Origin: Agarilytica rhodophyticola
Lineage (GTDB): Bacteria > Pseudomonadota > Gammaproteobacteria > Pseudomonadales > Cellvibrionaceae
DNA length: 64,000 bases
Assembly: GCF_002157225.2 (NCBI RefSeq)
Contig: NZ_CP020038.1
Location: 5,734,501-5,798,500 of the forward strand
Direction of reading: 5' to 3'
Shown piece after piece: positions 55,204 to 64,000 of the stretch. The notes under the pieces are model-generated. The model was not told where the DNA came from. It made no database searches and saw only the letters and a list, made by a program, of their open reading frames with translations. Every line of letters begins with the position of its first letter. Position 1 is the first letter of the stretch. A program made the translations under genes and the position numbers.

Positions 55204-57015
55204 ATGAAAAATATAATGCCTTCAGGTTGCTTAATTAAAAAGCTAGTGCTGGCTAGTGCTGTTGCCATTGCAGCTGCCGCAAACACTGTAAATGCAGCGG
55301 TTATGGACGATGCAAGTCAAACTAGCTTTGTTTCACCGTTAGCAAACCCCGCTACAACAGATAGACTCATTGTAAAATATAAAGACAATGCGCCACAAAA
55401 TTTTCTATCGTCGCTCTCAACATCATCAATGGCATCTGTATCTAATGCTGTGTCTGATGTGACAGGCGGACAAGTAAATTATCTACGAAAAATTGCTACT
55501 GGTGCGCATATTGTTAAGCTAGGAAATAAAGTTTCTGAAGCCGAATTAAAATCAATCATGAAAAAGATGATGGCCGATCCCAACATCGAAATGGTAGAGC
55601 CAGATACAAGAATGTATCCCATGTTCACGCCTAGCGATGCACGCTATAACGAGCAGTGGCATTATTTTGAGTCTACAGGAGGACTGAATCTTCCTGATGC
55701 ATGGGATACTACTACTGGAACCGGTGTTGTAGTAGGTGTTCTCGATACAGGTTATCGTCCACATGCAGATTTAGTCGGAAATCTTTTACCCGGTTATGAC
55801 TTTATATCTAGTGCGCAAACGGCACAGGATGGCAACGGTCGCGATTCAGATGCACGAGATGAAGGTGACTGGACAAATGATAATGAGTGTATACCAGGTA
55901 GACGAGGCACTAACAGCAGCTGGCACGGCACCCACGTGGCAGGAACCATTGCAGCTGTAGCAAATTCCACAGGCGTTGTAGGTGCGGCATTTGGCTCTAA
56001 AGTTGTGCCTATCAGAGTATTGGGGCGTTGTGGTGGATCAACTTCTGATATTGCAGACGCTCTCATTTGGGGTGCAGGCGGAAACGTTCCTGGCGTGCCA
56101 GCAAACCCCAACCCTGCAAAGGTACTTAACCTAAGCCTTGGCGGTGGTGGTGCATGTGGCTCAACAATGCAATCTGCGATTAATAGGGCTCGCAGTTTAG
56201 GTGCGACAGTTGTTGTTGCCGCAGGTAATTCAAATGCGGACGTAGTATCAGGTGATCCATCTCGAAACATACCACCAGCTACACCAGCAAACTGTAATGG
56301 AGTAGTTACTGTTGCAGCAACAAATCGCAGTGGTGGACGTGCTTTCTATTCAAACTTCGGTAGCCCCGTGGATGTTGCTGCACCAGGTGGTGAGACACGA
56401 GTAGCTAACGATCCCAACGGTGTACTTTCTACTTTAAATGCTGGTCGACGTGGCCCAGGTGCTGATTCTCTTGCGTTTTATCAAGGCACAAGTATGGCAA
56501 CACCGCATGTAGCAGCAGCAGCCGCTTTACTCTACTCGGTAAATCCATCGATTACTCCAACACAAGTAGAAAATATCCTTAAAAATACTGCTCGATCTTT
56601 CCCACGTACCTGTAACGGATGTGGTGAAGGTATCGTTGATGCAGCAGCAGCAGTTGCAGCTGCCGGCGGCGGTTCAAACCCAACACCAACACCAGCGCCT
56701 AGTGGTTCTGTACTTCAAGACGGTGTTGCAAAGACTAGCTTATCTGGAGCTCGAAACTCTACCACTCGTTTTACTTTTCAAGTTCCTGCTGGTGCCTCTA
56801 ACCTATCTTTCCGTATGACCGGTGGATCAGGTGATGCTGACCTTTATGTAAGGTTTGGTTCCGAGCCAACAACATCAACTTACGACTGCCGTCCATTCCG
56901 CAATGGTAATAATGAGACCTGCAGTTTCTCAAGCTTCCCTGCTGGCACTTACCATGTAATGTTAGTTGGTTATAGAAATTACTCTGGCGTAAGTTTAGTA
57001 GCTTCTTACGACTAA
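55204..57015 (+). CDS. Secreted S8 subtilisin-like serine protease with PPC domain
   Basis: 603 residues, paralogue of the protease at 51644. Signal peptide ([16 protein letters not shown]), propeptide with [15 protein letters not shown], and catalytic residues in [30 protein letters not shown] and [17 protein letters not shown] short TPTPAP linker at about 487 leads to a pre-peptidase C-terminal (PPC) domain at 495-603 ([43 protein letters not shown]). PPC domains are often cleaved after export. A loop insertion near residue 345 ([16 protein letters not shown]) is absent from the paralogue. Confidence 0.95.
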   Translation: MKNIMPSGCLIKKLVLASAVAIAAAANTVNAAVMDDASQTSFVSPLANPATTDRLIVKYKDNAPQNFLSSLSTSSMASVSNAVSDVTGGQVNYLRKIATGAHIVKLGNKVSEAELKSIMKKMMADPNIEMVEPDTRMYPMFTPSDARYNEQWHYFESTGGLNLPDAWDTTTGTGVVVGVLDTGYRPHADLVGNLLPGYDFISSAQTAQDGNGRDSDARDEGDWTNDNECIPGRRGTNSSWHGTHVAGTIAAVANSTGVVGAAFGSKVVPIRVLGRCGGSTSDIADALIWGAGGNVPGVPANPNPAKVLNLSLGGGGACGSTMQSAINRARSLGATVVVAAGNSNADVVSGDPSRNIPPATPANCNGVVTVAATNRSGGRAFYSNFGSPVDVAAPGGETRVANDPNGVLSTLNAGRRGPGADSLAFYQGTSMATPHVAAAAALLYSVNPSITPTQVENILKNTARSFPRTCNGCGEGIVDAAAAVAAAGGGSNPTPTPAPSGSVLQDGVAKTSLSGARNSTTRFTFQVPAGASNLSFRMTGGSGDADLYVRFGSEPTTSTYDCRPFRNGNNETCSFSSFPAGTYHVMLVGYRNYSGVSLVASYD

Positions 57016-57060
57016 ACCTTAAGCCAAGTTTAAACATTTTTATATAACAATATCCCCTCC

Positions 57061-57135
57061 TACAGCGATTAAGATTTTAATCGCTGTACTTCGTTAGAGC
57101 TTAAGGCCTTGGCTACAAGCTCTAACAATTTTCCT
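57061..57135 (+). terminator. Two consecutive hairpins after subtilase B
   Basis: TACAGCGATTAA pairs with TTAATCGCTGTA (57061-57088), then GTTAGAGCTT pairs with AAGCTCTAAC (57093-57126), followed by AATTTT. Tandem terminators separate the hydrolase block from the minus-strand ABC operon. Confidence 0.8.
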
Positions 57136-57568
57136 TTGATCAATATATATTTATCTCGTTAAATAATTACCTTTATAGCCTTTCAGGTGCAATTCCTCGG
57201 TGCTGCTTGGCAGTATCTTAATGGCTCTTGGCAGCCCCTTAATTCTAATTAATAAAGAACACTCAGAAATGTATTAGCAGCGTGTCTAGCACTCTTATTT
57301 ATTCTATATACCTCCCTAGTCGGCACACATCATATACGCAAACACTATCCGCTTGCAGACTGTTATAAAGCTTTATAAAAATGTGGATATAAGAGGTAGG
57401 ACTAATTAAATATAGGTTGCCATACCGTATTTTAATTAAGTCTAATAAGAGGAAGCGATCAAAAGATATTTGTACGATAACAACAGGGGGGCTGAAATAT
57501 TTAGATAATGCTCTATTAATCCGGCAGATAAATAGATACCTAGCCGGATTAAATTCGCCCACCAAGCA
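57136..57568. other. Intergenic region without a recognised gene
   Basis: 433 bases between convergent transcripts. A minus-strand frame at 57299-57565 (88 codons) is open but has no family features and is not called. Nothing else seen. Confidence 0.45.
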
Positions 57569-58927
57569 TTAAAGTGGTCGTAGTTTACGAAGCCTAAATG
57601 CAGATAAGGAAGCAACAACTAAAACAAAAATCCCACTAAACAATAACCAATAAGGTGTGGGTGCCGAAGATGTTTCTTTGGCCTCGAATAATGGGAAATT
57701 AGTCACTTCTTCTTTGCCTATTTGCTTATCATCAAATATAAAATCATAGAAAAAATAACGTATAGTCTTGTGGTACTCTTCTACTTCACCCAAATATGCC
57801 AAATAATGTTCGCTGCTAGTATTCGCTAACTGATTTAGCTTTAACTGAAGAAAGAGACACGGAGACAAAAAGCTAAGACTTTGCAAGCGCTGCTGGCGGA
57901 GTTGGCTATTATGTAAGTATGTTTGCCACTCTTGTTCCACGGCAAGGTCACTTAAATGTTGCTGCGCATAATACCACCTCCAGCTAAATGAAGCGTCCAG
58001 AGGGGCAGTATCATTCCAGTTCGGCTCGCGAGTTAGAAATTTATCCAAAGCTGCTTGTTTATCTTGATCCCAGCCATCGTTTAATACCATGCGTTGTTGT
58101 AAACTTGCTTGCAATGGCGCATCTGATTGAAACTGCTGAGACAAATATAGATGGATAGCACCAGGAATTAATATGGCAAACAACACCCAAGCACTGAGAA
58201 AACTCAAGCTGTTAACAACACTACTCTTGCCCATACTCATAATTAACCCGGCTAGAGTAAACCAAAATAACATATAAAGTGTGATTGCCACTGCAACAAT
58301 CCAAAACTGCCCATCAAAAGGCAACTTAAGTAATAGGGCTGCCGTTACTAATAAGGTTGCAGCTAACAACCAGATAACACTAAAGCGCAGGGCCAGCTGC
58401 TTACACAACAAACTAAAGGCACCTTTGGGCAACGCATTTAACAAACGCCAACGACCGGCATGCTGTTCGTCTGAGATAAGTGTAACCGTTAAAATACCGA
58501 TTACTAAAGGTAGTAGATAAACAATTACAAAGCCTAAATCTAGACCACCGGCTCGCTGCTGAGAGGGGTTAACGATTTCTCTATTATAAATTTGCCCTTG
58601 TAATGCCAGCGCCCGAATCTTAGTTGCCACCATTGATGTCTGACTCTGGCCCACGAACAAAGCCGCCCAAGGGCTGAGCTTCCACTCAGTAGGAGCATAA
58701 GCGTAATAAGCAAGAGAACCTGTCTCCGGCAGCTCTTCACGCTTATTGATATGTTCCCGCTCTTTCTCAAATACTATCTGGGATTTGTACTGATCTATAC
58801 GGATGGATTTATATCCCTGTGCCCCTTGGTAAATAGCAAACACTCCAGATAACAAAAATAAGAGCAACACAAGTTTGTTAATCATGCCAGAGAATAGGCG
58901 CTTACATTCGAGCTTAAACAGTAGCAT
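57569..58927 (-). CDS. ABC-2 type permease with DUF3526-like extracytoplasmic domain (second permease)
   Basis: 452 residues. A first membrane segment (LVLLLFLLSGVFAIYQGAQG) is followed by a large extracytoplasmic loop, then a bundle of membrane segments (GFVIVYLLPLVIGILTVTLI, LWLLAATLLVTAALLLKLP) with the ABC-2 EQHAGRWRLLNALP-type coupling helix. A second large loop (WRWYYAQQHLSDLAVEQEW) matches DUF3526-type permeases. The start has a perfect GGAGG site and overlaps the upstream permease gene by 14 bases, so the two are co-translated. It forms an exporter with the ATPase at 60500. Confidence 0.85.
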   Translation of the reverse strand: MLLFKLECKRLFSGMINKLVLLLFLLSGVFAIYQGAQGYKSIRIDQYKSQIVFEKEREHINKREELPETGSLAYYAYAPTEWKLSPWAALFVGQSQTSMVATKIRALALQGQIYNREIVNPSQQRAGGLDLGFVIVYLLPLVIGILTVTLISDEQHAGRWRLLNALPKGAFSLLCKQLALRFSVIWLLAATLLVTAALLLKLPFDGQFWIVAVAITLYMLFWFTLAGLIMSMGKSSVVNSLSFLSAWVLFAILIPGAIHLYLSQQFQSDAPLQASLQQRMVLNDGWDQDKQAALDKFLTREPNWNDTAPLDASFSWRWYYAQQHLSDLAVEQEWQTYLHNSQLRQQRLQSLSFLSPCLFLQLKLNQLANTSSEHYLAYLGEVEEYHKTIRYFFYDFIFDDKQIGKEEVTNFPLFEAKETSSAPTPYWLLFSGIFVLVVASLSAFRLRKLRPL

Positions 58928-60356
58928 ATATCCTCCGCTGCATGCCTTTGGAGCTTAATAGTAGGAATAAGATGAAAACCACAGCCAATGAAGGTAGCCA
59001 TTTAAATGAAAAGGCATTGAGCGACCAACTTAAATTAGGTGCACGATAAACAAATGCTTCAAATGTTTGCCAATAAGATTTATCAGCTCGCTGGTCTCTG
59101 TCATTGTGCCGATGAATTTCATTAGTATGCAGTTTGTTTAACTTTTGAGTGCGCTCATATCTATGTACTTCGGCTTGCTCTTCGAAATTAAAAAAGTGCC
59201 GTGTATCTGCCCGTGTGAGCGCCATTGAAAAATCTCGCACAAACAAGTAGGGATTGAGCCAGTAAAAAGTACTGACAAAATCTTGTTGCGCAGTAAATTG
59301 CTTCATTTGCTTTTGGTAGTGCTTATTATAAATTTCTGCTGTGATCTTCTCACCTTCCTGCATCACCAAACCATTGTAATTAATGGGTAAGTCATCGACA
59401 GAATCGACTCCATATTTTTCTAAAGTTTCAGCTCTAAACTTATTAAAATAAGGATCATCAGGGTTATGGCTATTACCCACCTTTCTGTTATCTAATTTAA
59501 CAGCCAGTTCAAAGTCATTACGTTTTTGATAAGGGTATTGACTGTGAGCGAATTCAGCCAACATGCGCGGCATTAAAATCGTCAGGATAAACCATATGGA
59601 AGTTAATAATATGAGTGCTTGCTTAGGCTCTTTGAGCCAGCTCGACACTAATAGAGTTAAGCCTATCCAAAATAAGCAATAGACGAGATAAACTCCAAAC
59701 AATAAGACAACCCGCAACAACTCTTCTGTAGATACGGCTGCGCCGGCATTAACTGCGAGAATCAAGGTTAATGTAAAAACTGGCAAAATAAAGATCAGTG
59801 ATACCAGTAGGTAACTCAAACTTTTGCCTATTACCAAATGCCTAAACGACACCCCCATGGACATTAACTGCCTCAAGGTGCCACTTTTTTGTTCGCCACA
59901 GATACTGGCAAATCCCATAGCGATAATCAGTAAAGGCCAAATTAACAGCAGAATATTCGCGCTACTTAACTCTGAAAACCTAAGCAAGCTACTGGCATCT
60001 TGATCGCTGGCAAAATTAGCACTGTTTTGTTTGTGTGCCTCAAGGAAAATACTGTGTCCCACCCAAGCATTGACACCCAAATCAAAAAAGCTAAGTGCCC
60101 CTGGGGGCCGAAATGCAAAATGACCAAAATGTGCCACTCGGTGAGGGTGCCTATCTGGTTGTGCCAACCACTGTTCTTCAACTACAGCCTGAGTTGTCAG
60201 TTGTGTAGTCAGGTTATGCTGATATTGTTGCCAGCCGGTATACAGGGCAATTCCCAAAAGTAGTTGGATCATAATAAATATAATCCATAAACTTGGGCTT
60301 TTGCGTTTGCTCGCCAGTTCGTGGTGAAAAATCTTAAGGACTTTTTGATCGACCAT
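58914..60356 (-). CDS. ABC-2 type permease with DUF3526-like extracytoplasmic domain (first permease)
   Basis: 480 residues, same layout as the next gene: TM1 (LWIIFIMIQLLLGIALYTG), large loop, then membrane segments (ANILLLIWPLLIIAMGFASI, a coupling helix with EQKSGTLRQLMSMGVSF, and YLLVSLIFILPVFTLTLILA). A second extracytoplasmic loop (residues about 280-430) has FYWLNPYLFVRDFSMALTRA. Paired DUF3526 permeases with one ATPase occur beside TonB-receptor and peptide-export loci in several Gammaproteobacteria; cargo is generally unknown. Confidence 0.85.
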   Translation of the reverse strand: MVDQKVLKIFHHELASKRKSPSLWIIFIMIQLLLGIALYTGWQQYQHNLTTQLTTQAVVEEQWLAQPDRHPHRVAHFGHFAFRPPGALSFFDLGVNAWVGHSIFLEAHKQNSANFASDQDASSLLRFSELSSANILLLIWPLLIIAMGFASICGEQKSGTLRQLMSMGVSFRHLVIGKSLSYLLVSLIFILPVFTLTLILAVNAGAAVSTEELLRVVLLFGVYLVYCLFWIGLTLLVSSWLKEPKQALILLTSIWFILTILMPRMLAEFAHSQYPYQKRNDFELAVKLDNRKVGNSHNPDDPYFNKFRAETLEKYGVDSVDDLPINYNGLVMQEGEKITAEIYNKHYQKQMKQFTAQQDFVSTFYWLNPYLFVRDFSMALTRADTRHFFNFEEQAEVHRYERTQKLNKLHTNEIHRHNDRDQRADKSYWQTFEAFVYRAPNLSWSLNAFSFKWLPSLAVVFILFLLLSSKGMQRRIYATV

Positions 60357-60499
60357 TTATTCTCGATTTCCTTTTACAAAGCAGCTCAAGCTACACAGCC
60401 CTTGAGGGCAACGTAACCTAAGCTCATTTCGTGTAAGGTTGGATAAATATGTACATCGTATTGCGACAATTTTAAGAAGCTTATGTTAACAAGTTAGCG

Positions 60500-61231
60500 T
60501 TAAGAAGCTTGCCGAATAGCACTTTTACCAGAAATAAGACCGTGATAGGTATCTTCTAACACCTTGATAGAAAGCTGTTTATTATCTAATAGATCTAATA
60601 AACGTCCCTTATCCATAATACCGATTTTATCCGCTAGCGAATGGGCGCAATAAAAATCGTGTGTCACCATTAAAACAGCGGCACCTTTTTTGGCAATTTT
60701 TTCAATAATGCGAATAAATTCAAGTGTTGCACTGGGATCAAGACCAGAAGTAGGTTCATCCAACAACAGTACCTTTGCTTGGCGGATGATCGCAAAAGCA
60801 ATTCCCACCTTTTGCCGCATTCCTTTAGAATAACTTTTTAAGGGCTGTCGGCGCGCATCAGGTTCTAACCCTGTTTCATCGAGCGCTGCGTTCAGCTGAT
60901 CCTCAGAAACTTTTAAATCAGATAAACTCGCTAAATACTTTAGGTTATCTATGGCATTAAACTCTTGGTAGAGATTAACTTGTTCAGGCAGATAAACAAG
61001 CTTTTCCTTACTGTTATTACTGGATTGGCGGTCGCTGACATCGATGCCATCGATAAGGGCCTTACCACCATCGGGCTGTAGGAAATTGAGAAATAAATTT
61101 AAAGTGGTACTTTTACCCGCACCATTGGCCCCCAGCAAACACATAATCTCACCCTGATTAACAGTAAAGCTCAGGTTATCGAGCACACTATTGCCAGCAA
61201 AGGTTTTGCTCAAGTTGACGGCTTCTATCAC
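60500..61231 (-). CDS. ABC transporter ATP-binding protein
   Basis: 243 residues from a GTG at 61231 with AGAGGA upstream; an ATG at 61273 would add 14 residues that do not match the family. Walker A GANGAGKST, Q-loop LPEQVNLYQEF, signature SKGMRQKVGIAFAI, Walker B VLLLDEPTSGLDPSA and H-loop MVTHD are all intact. It resembles ATPases of ABC-2 exporters (CcmA/NosF-like). It is encoded ahead of the two DUF3526 permeases, with a 143-bp gap. Confidence 0.92.
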   Translation of the reverse strand: MIEAVNLSKTFAGNSVLDNLSFTVNQGEIMCLLGANGAGKSTTLNLFLNFLQPDGGKALIDGIDVSDRQSSNNSKEKLVYLPEQVNLYQEFNAIDNLKYLASLSDLKVSEDQLNAALDETGLEPDARRQPLKSYSKGMRQKVGIAFAIIRQAKVLLLDEPTSGLDPSATLEFIRIIEKIAKKGAAVLMVTHDFYCAHSLADKIGIMDKGRLLDLLDNKQLSIKVLEDTYHGLISGKSAIRQAS

Positions 61232-61384
61232 AGCGAGTCCTCTTCTGATTAAAATTTCACACCTGTAGATCACACCGCTGCAGCTAAAAACACTTACACG
61301 GGGTGAGTTTCAGGTGCCTCAGCGTCGCTGTGAGACCACCTTTACATTCAGGTCGAATTTTTGAAGTAATTTAAATGTCTACAA

Positions 61385-61401
61385 ATGATATAATGTATCA
61401 T
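61385..61401. promoter_or_regulatory. Short palindrome upstream of the ABC exporter genes
   Basis: ATGATA and TATCAT flank TAATG in the 226-bp gap between the hotdog-type gene and the ABC ATPase. It has the size of a metal-regulator or TetR-type operator, but no consensus match could be established. Confidence 0.35.
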
Positions 61402-61457
61402 ACCCTATGTAAATAATGGTGACTGTTATTTAATATTCGTGAGTAGCGAAACAGATG

Positions 61458-61910
61458 CTAAGCAATAGGCACCATAAAACTCGCCGAACCGGTAAAGGCG
61501 CCTGATTCAACGCAAATTTTTGCGTTTTTATAATAAACCAGATTTTCAGACAGCTGCTTTTTGCAATACTTCGGGAAATACCCCTCAAAGCGTACGCTTT
61601 CCGTTTTATTTATCGTGCGCTTAAATTTGATATCCAGGTCGCGTAAATACACCTCTCCTGCTTTAGAAGTTAGCTTATTATCCCAGCAGCCATATATGAT
61701 TCCCAGTTGCGAGATCCATATCATGGCACTTTGTGCACTGAAGTGAAATTTACCGTCTCCCATAATTTGAAAATGATCGACATTTATTTTTCCATCAATA
61801 TAACCCGGTTCTAAATTGACCGACTCGAAGGTCATTTTCTCTTCCCTCCATCCTTTTTCCAGGTAATCAGACATGTATGCTTGTTGTTGCTCTTTTGTAA
61901 GCTGGATCAT
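61458..61910 (-). CDS. Probable hotdog-fold enzyme (FabZ/FcoT-like)
   Basis: 150 residues with an AAGGTG ribosome-binding site. DHFQIMGDGKFHFSAQSAMI looks like the hotdog segment in which the long central helix begins, followed by WISQLGIIYG. The later strands (VYLRDLDIKFKRTINKTESV, RFEGYFPKYCKK, YYKNAKICVESGAFTGSASF) fit the hotdog sheet. FcoT-type thioesterases/Michael-addition enzymes and FabA/FabZ dehydratases share this layout. It begins 11 bp after the MFS gene in the same operon, so it probably acts on an acyl or amino-acid intermediate of the NAS-like product. Specific family unsure. Confidence 0.6.
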   Translation of the reverse strand: MIQLTKEQQQAYMSDYLEKGWREEKMTFESVNLEPGYIDGKINVDHFQIMGDGKFHFSAQSAMIWISQLGIIYGCWDNKLTSKAGEVYLRDLDIKFKRTINKTESVRFEGYFPKYCKKQLSENLVYYKNAKICVESGAFTGSASFMVPIA

Positions 61911-61921
61911 AATGTTTCACC

Positions 61922-63181
61922 TTAGTTTGTAAGCGAGTTTTGCACGTGACTGGCCCGTGGCTTTACACCACTGGGCATTAGCAGCATGTGCAGGAATGCG
62001 GTCAACAGGCCTATTGCTGTCAGGCTATACCATGCAAGGTGTTTATTTAGGCTAGAAAGGTCAAAGGCGATACCAATTAAACTACTACCAGCAATCAACC
62101 CAAAACCTGCAAATAAGTAAAAGAAACCATAGTGTGTAGCAACTGATCGATCGTTAGCGAATTCGGATATTTGGCTGAGGATAAATGGAAAGCTCACCAT
62201 CGTACCCACGGTAAATACCACCGCCAAAACACTTAAAGAAATATAATGATAAAGACTCTGATTTTCGGACCAGGTGGGTATTAATGACAAAAATGCCAGT
62301 CCCATCAAAGCGATACCTACTCGAATCCAATATTGTGGAGAATGTCTCTTTTCGCAATATTGTGTTACTGGGAACTGCAAGCATATTGAGACCAGGGCAC
62401 ACAATGTCAGCACCCAGGCAACATCTTTTTGCGCGCCATTTTGATTGACAATATGAATGGGAATGGCAAAAGAGATTTGGTTAATCAACATAAAGTAACC
62501 TGTCATAAGTACAGAAAACTTAATGAAGGGTTTATTATTTAGTACGCCACTTATCATGGTTTTAATACTAGAATCGGCGGCTTTTTCTGATGTACTGAAA
62601 GTGCTCTTTTTACTTTCAGCAGGAAGTAAAAAAATAAAAATAAGTGCAAATATCGCAAAAGGCGCTGCCGCACTTAGGCATAAGGTATCGAAGCTCACAC
62701 TGAGTAACATGACACCACAGATAGGGCCAAGAAGTTCACCACCGTTACGCGCAATCCCCACTAAAGAAAACATCTGCGTACGGCTAATATCTTTCTGCCC
62801 AGAAAAATATGCTTGTGCAGCGGGAGTAAAGAGCGCGCCAGCAAAACCTGTAAGTATGGCCGCGCTAAAAAGCAATACATGGGAGCTAGAAAATAGAAAT
62901 AGCGCAAAGCCCAGTGCTCGTAACAAGCACCCCAAAATAATCAGCAGCTTATAACCGAACAAATCGGCAAGTAATCCCCCTACAATAAAAAGGCCTTGTT
63001 GGCAAAACGAGCGTATACCCAACACCACCCCCACTAGGGTTGCGCTTAACAGTAACTGCTCTTTGAGGAAGCCAGCTAAAAACGGGATTAGCATGTAAAA
63101 GCCCAAGTTGAAAGAGAACGCCGCTAGCAACATCCAACGATGCTCCGCCCTGAGCTTTAAAAGCGATGTAAATATCGACAT
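61922..63181 (-). CDS. MFS transporter, probable exporter
   Basis: 419 residues with 12 predicted membrane segments. MFS motif A-like features appear between TM2 and TM3 (GLLADLFGYKLLIILGC), and antiporter-type residues are seen in TM5 (GNGGELLGPICGVMLL-like). The gene starts 3 bp after the NAS-like gene, so they are translated together. In staphylopine-type loci an MFS protein (CntE) exports the metallophore, which is the best analogy here. Substrate not shown by sequence. Confidence 0.85.
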   Translation of the reverse strand: MSIFTSLLKLRAEHRWMLLAAFSFNLGFYMLIPFLAGFLKEQLLLSATLVGVVLGIRSFCQQGLFIVGGLLADLFGYKLLIILGCLLRALGFALFLFSSSHVLLFSAAILTGFAGALFTPAAQAYFSGQKDISRTQMFSLVGIARNGGELLGPICGVMLLSVSFDTLCLSAAAPFAIFALIFIFLLPAESKKSTFSTSEKAADSSIKTMISGVLNNKPFIKFSVLMTGYFMLINQISFAIPIHIVNQNGAQKDVAWVLTLCALVSICLQFPVTQYCEKRHSPQYWIRVGIALMGLAFLSLIPTWSENQSLYHYISLSVLAVVFTVGTMVSFPFILSQISEFANDRSVATHYGFFYLFAGFGLIAGSSLIGIAFDLSSLNKHLAWYSLTAIGLLTAFLHMLLMPSGVKPRASHVQNSLTN

Positions 63182-63184
63182 TAG

Positions 63185-63994
63185 TTAAACCGGCTTTTGT
63201 GCAATAAGTATTGAATGAAAGTTATCTGCGTAAGTTTGAATTTTTAATTTCAGTTTAAAAGGCTGCAGCTCTTGTTCACTTATACTAGGATAAAGCAAGG
63301 TTCGAAGATTATAAGCAGTGCGCACAACCAACAAGCTTGCGGGTTTCATATTTTTAAATAAATGGGCGACAATATTGGCTTTAATCTTCTCGTCTCCCAC
63401 CAACGCGGCAAGCCAGATAACATCGTATTTTGCTAAGTTGGATTCCTGGCAAATATCATTATGAATAAATGACATTTGATAACTAGGGTGAAGTCTCTGA
63501 CTAACTGACTGTCCTAATTCAAGATCCTCTCCGTGAATATCAAGGTTGTCAGTGATAAATCCACTCTGTGCAAGAGCCATGGATGTAACCGGAAGTGCGC
63601 CGGAACCTACCATAAGTACACGTTCTATAGTACGCTCAGATAAGGATTGGATAGAATTTATTTCCAGGCCAGTTGCCCGCTCATAATGCTGGTAATAGGG
63701 ATATTCACGCTCGAAAGTCTGTCGTGGCATATCCGAGTTGAGTATTTGCGTAGCCCAGTGACGCTCGTAAAGGCTAGAGGCATGACTAAATATTTTTTGA
63801 ATACCTGGTTTAATTTTTTGAATATCTGGGTGCGCTAACACACTTTCTGAAAAATCACTGCCATGATCATTAGACAGTAAATTTAGAAAACTGTGAAATT
63901 GTCCCATTGTATTCTCTGAAATTATTATTTCAGGCATTGCTGTAATGCGCTGATACTGGTCAACAATATTTTTTACGTGCTCAGAAACCGACAT
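63185..63994 (-). CDS. Nicotianamine-synthase-like aminobutanoyl transferase (CntL type)
   Basis: 269 residues, the length of bacterial CntL. NAS family features in order: REYPYYQHYERATGLE (about 96-111, equal to the family's PYYxNYxxLxxxE), LMVGSGALPVTSMALAQSGF (SAM-binding loop, near 127-146), LDIHGEDLELG, MSFIHNDICQ, YDVIWLAALVGDEK (about 183-196), VRTAYNLRTLLYPS (about 219-232) and a final FHSILIAQKP. These enzymes transfer the aminobutanoyl part of SAM to an amino acid such as histidine in metallophore biosynthesis. It is the first gene seen in this operon; the partner opine dehydrogenase, if any, would lie beyond the right edge. Confidence 0.85.
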   Translation of the reverse strand: MSVSEHVKNIVDQYQRITAMPEIIISENTMGQFHSFLNLLSNDHGSDFSESVLAHPDIQKIKPGIQKIFSHASSLYERHWATQILNSDMPRQTFEREYPYYQHYERATGLEINSIQSLSERTIERVLMVGSGALPVTSMALAQSGFITDNLDIHGEDLELGQSVSQRLHPSYQMSFIHNDICQESNLAKYDVIWLAALVGDEKIKANIVAHLFKNMKPASLLVVRTAYNLRTLLYPSISEQELQPFKLKLKIQTYADNFHSILIAQKPV

Positions 63995-64000
63995 TGAAAT

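Noticed and set aside
57299-57565. 88-codon minus-strand frame before the ABC permease end
   Set aside because: No motif, no ribosome-binding site, and it sits downstream of the operon's last gene.
61385-61401. Palindrome considered as a Fur or Zur box
   Set aside because: It does not match either consensus well enough; listed only as an unspecified candidate operator.

Overview
The window is an AT-rich bacterial chromosome segment. The gene content suggests a marine, polysaccharide-degrading gammaproteobacterium related to the Cellvibrionaceae (Saccharophagus/Teredinibacter type): CBM2-linked glycoside hydrolases with Pro-Thr linkers, a GH6 cellulase, secreted subtilases, a CBM6 protein, SpvB/RHS giants, an MCP and a lysine-catabolic operon. 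The organism call is inference from gene families; no rRNA or tRNA gene was seen.

Region 1 (1-13 kb) starts inside a giant secreted SpvB/FG-GAP/YD-repeat protein that runs off the left edge. Next come a LysR regulator, a divergent chemoreceptor plus solute-binding protein pair, an esterase-like phytase-domain protein, and an unusual membrane-anchored AapJ-like amino-acid-binding protein with a cytoplasmic N-terminal domain.

Region 2 (13-33 kb) is accessory in character, with long AT-rich gaps and many secreted or antagonism proteins: a glycine-rich-tail membrane protein, a metzincin-type protease, a Fn3 protein with a possible MACPF-like pore-forming core, a CBM6 protein, a GH19-type lytic enzyme with a lipoprotein that may be its immunity protein, an orphan RHS tip followed by duplicated small membrane proteins, and an AHH nuclease with an Imm11-like partner. 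Two genes here (near 22.4 kb and 27.06 kb) are broken at homopolymer tracts and would be intact with one base added or removed.

Region 3 (33-41 kb) is a lysine to glutaryl-CoA pathway: lysine 6-dehydrogenase/saccharopine dehydrogenase-like, aminoadipate-semialdehyde dehydrogenase-like, a fused alpha/beta 2-oxoacid dehydrogenase E1, a FabD-like acyltransferase and glutaryl-CoA dehydrogenase.

Region 4 (41-57 kb) is a block of exported hydrolases built by duplication: an M14 carboxypeptidase, a CBM2 protein with an unassigned catalytic domain, CBM2-GH6, and two subtilases. Decayed copies of neighbouring genes remain between them and record at least two local duplications.

Region 5 (57-64 kb, all minus strand) carries a nicotianamine-synthase-like enzyme, an MFS exporter, a probable hotdog-fold enzyme and, after a 226-bp gap, an ABC exporter with two DUF3526-type permeases. 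This resembles a metallophore biosynthesis and export locus (staphylopine/pseudopaline type) and is the strongest candidate for an undescribed system.
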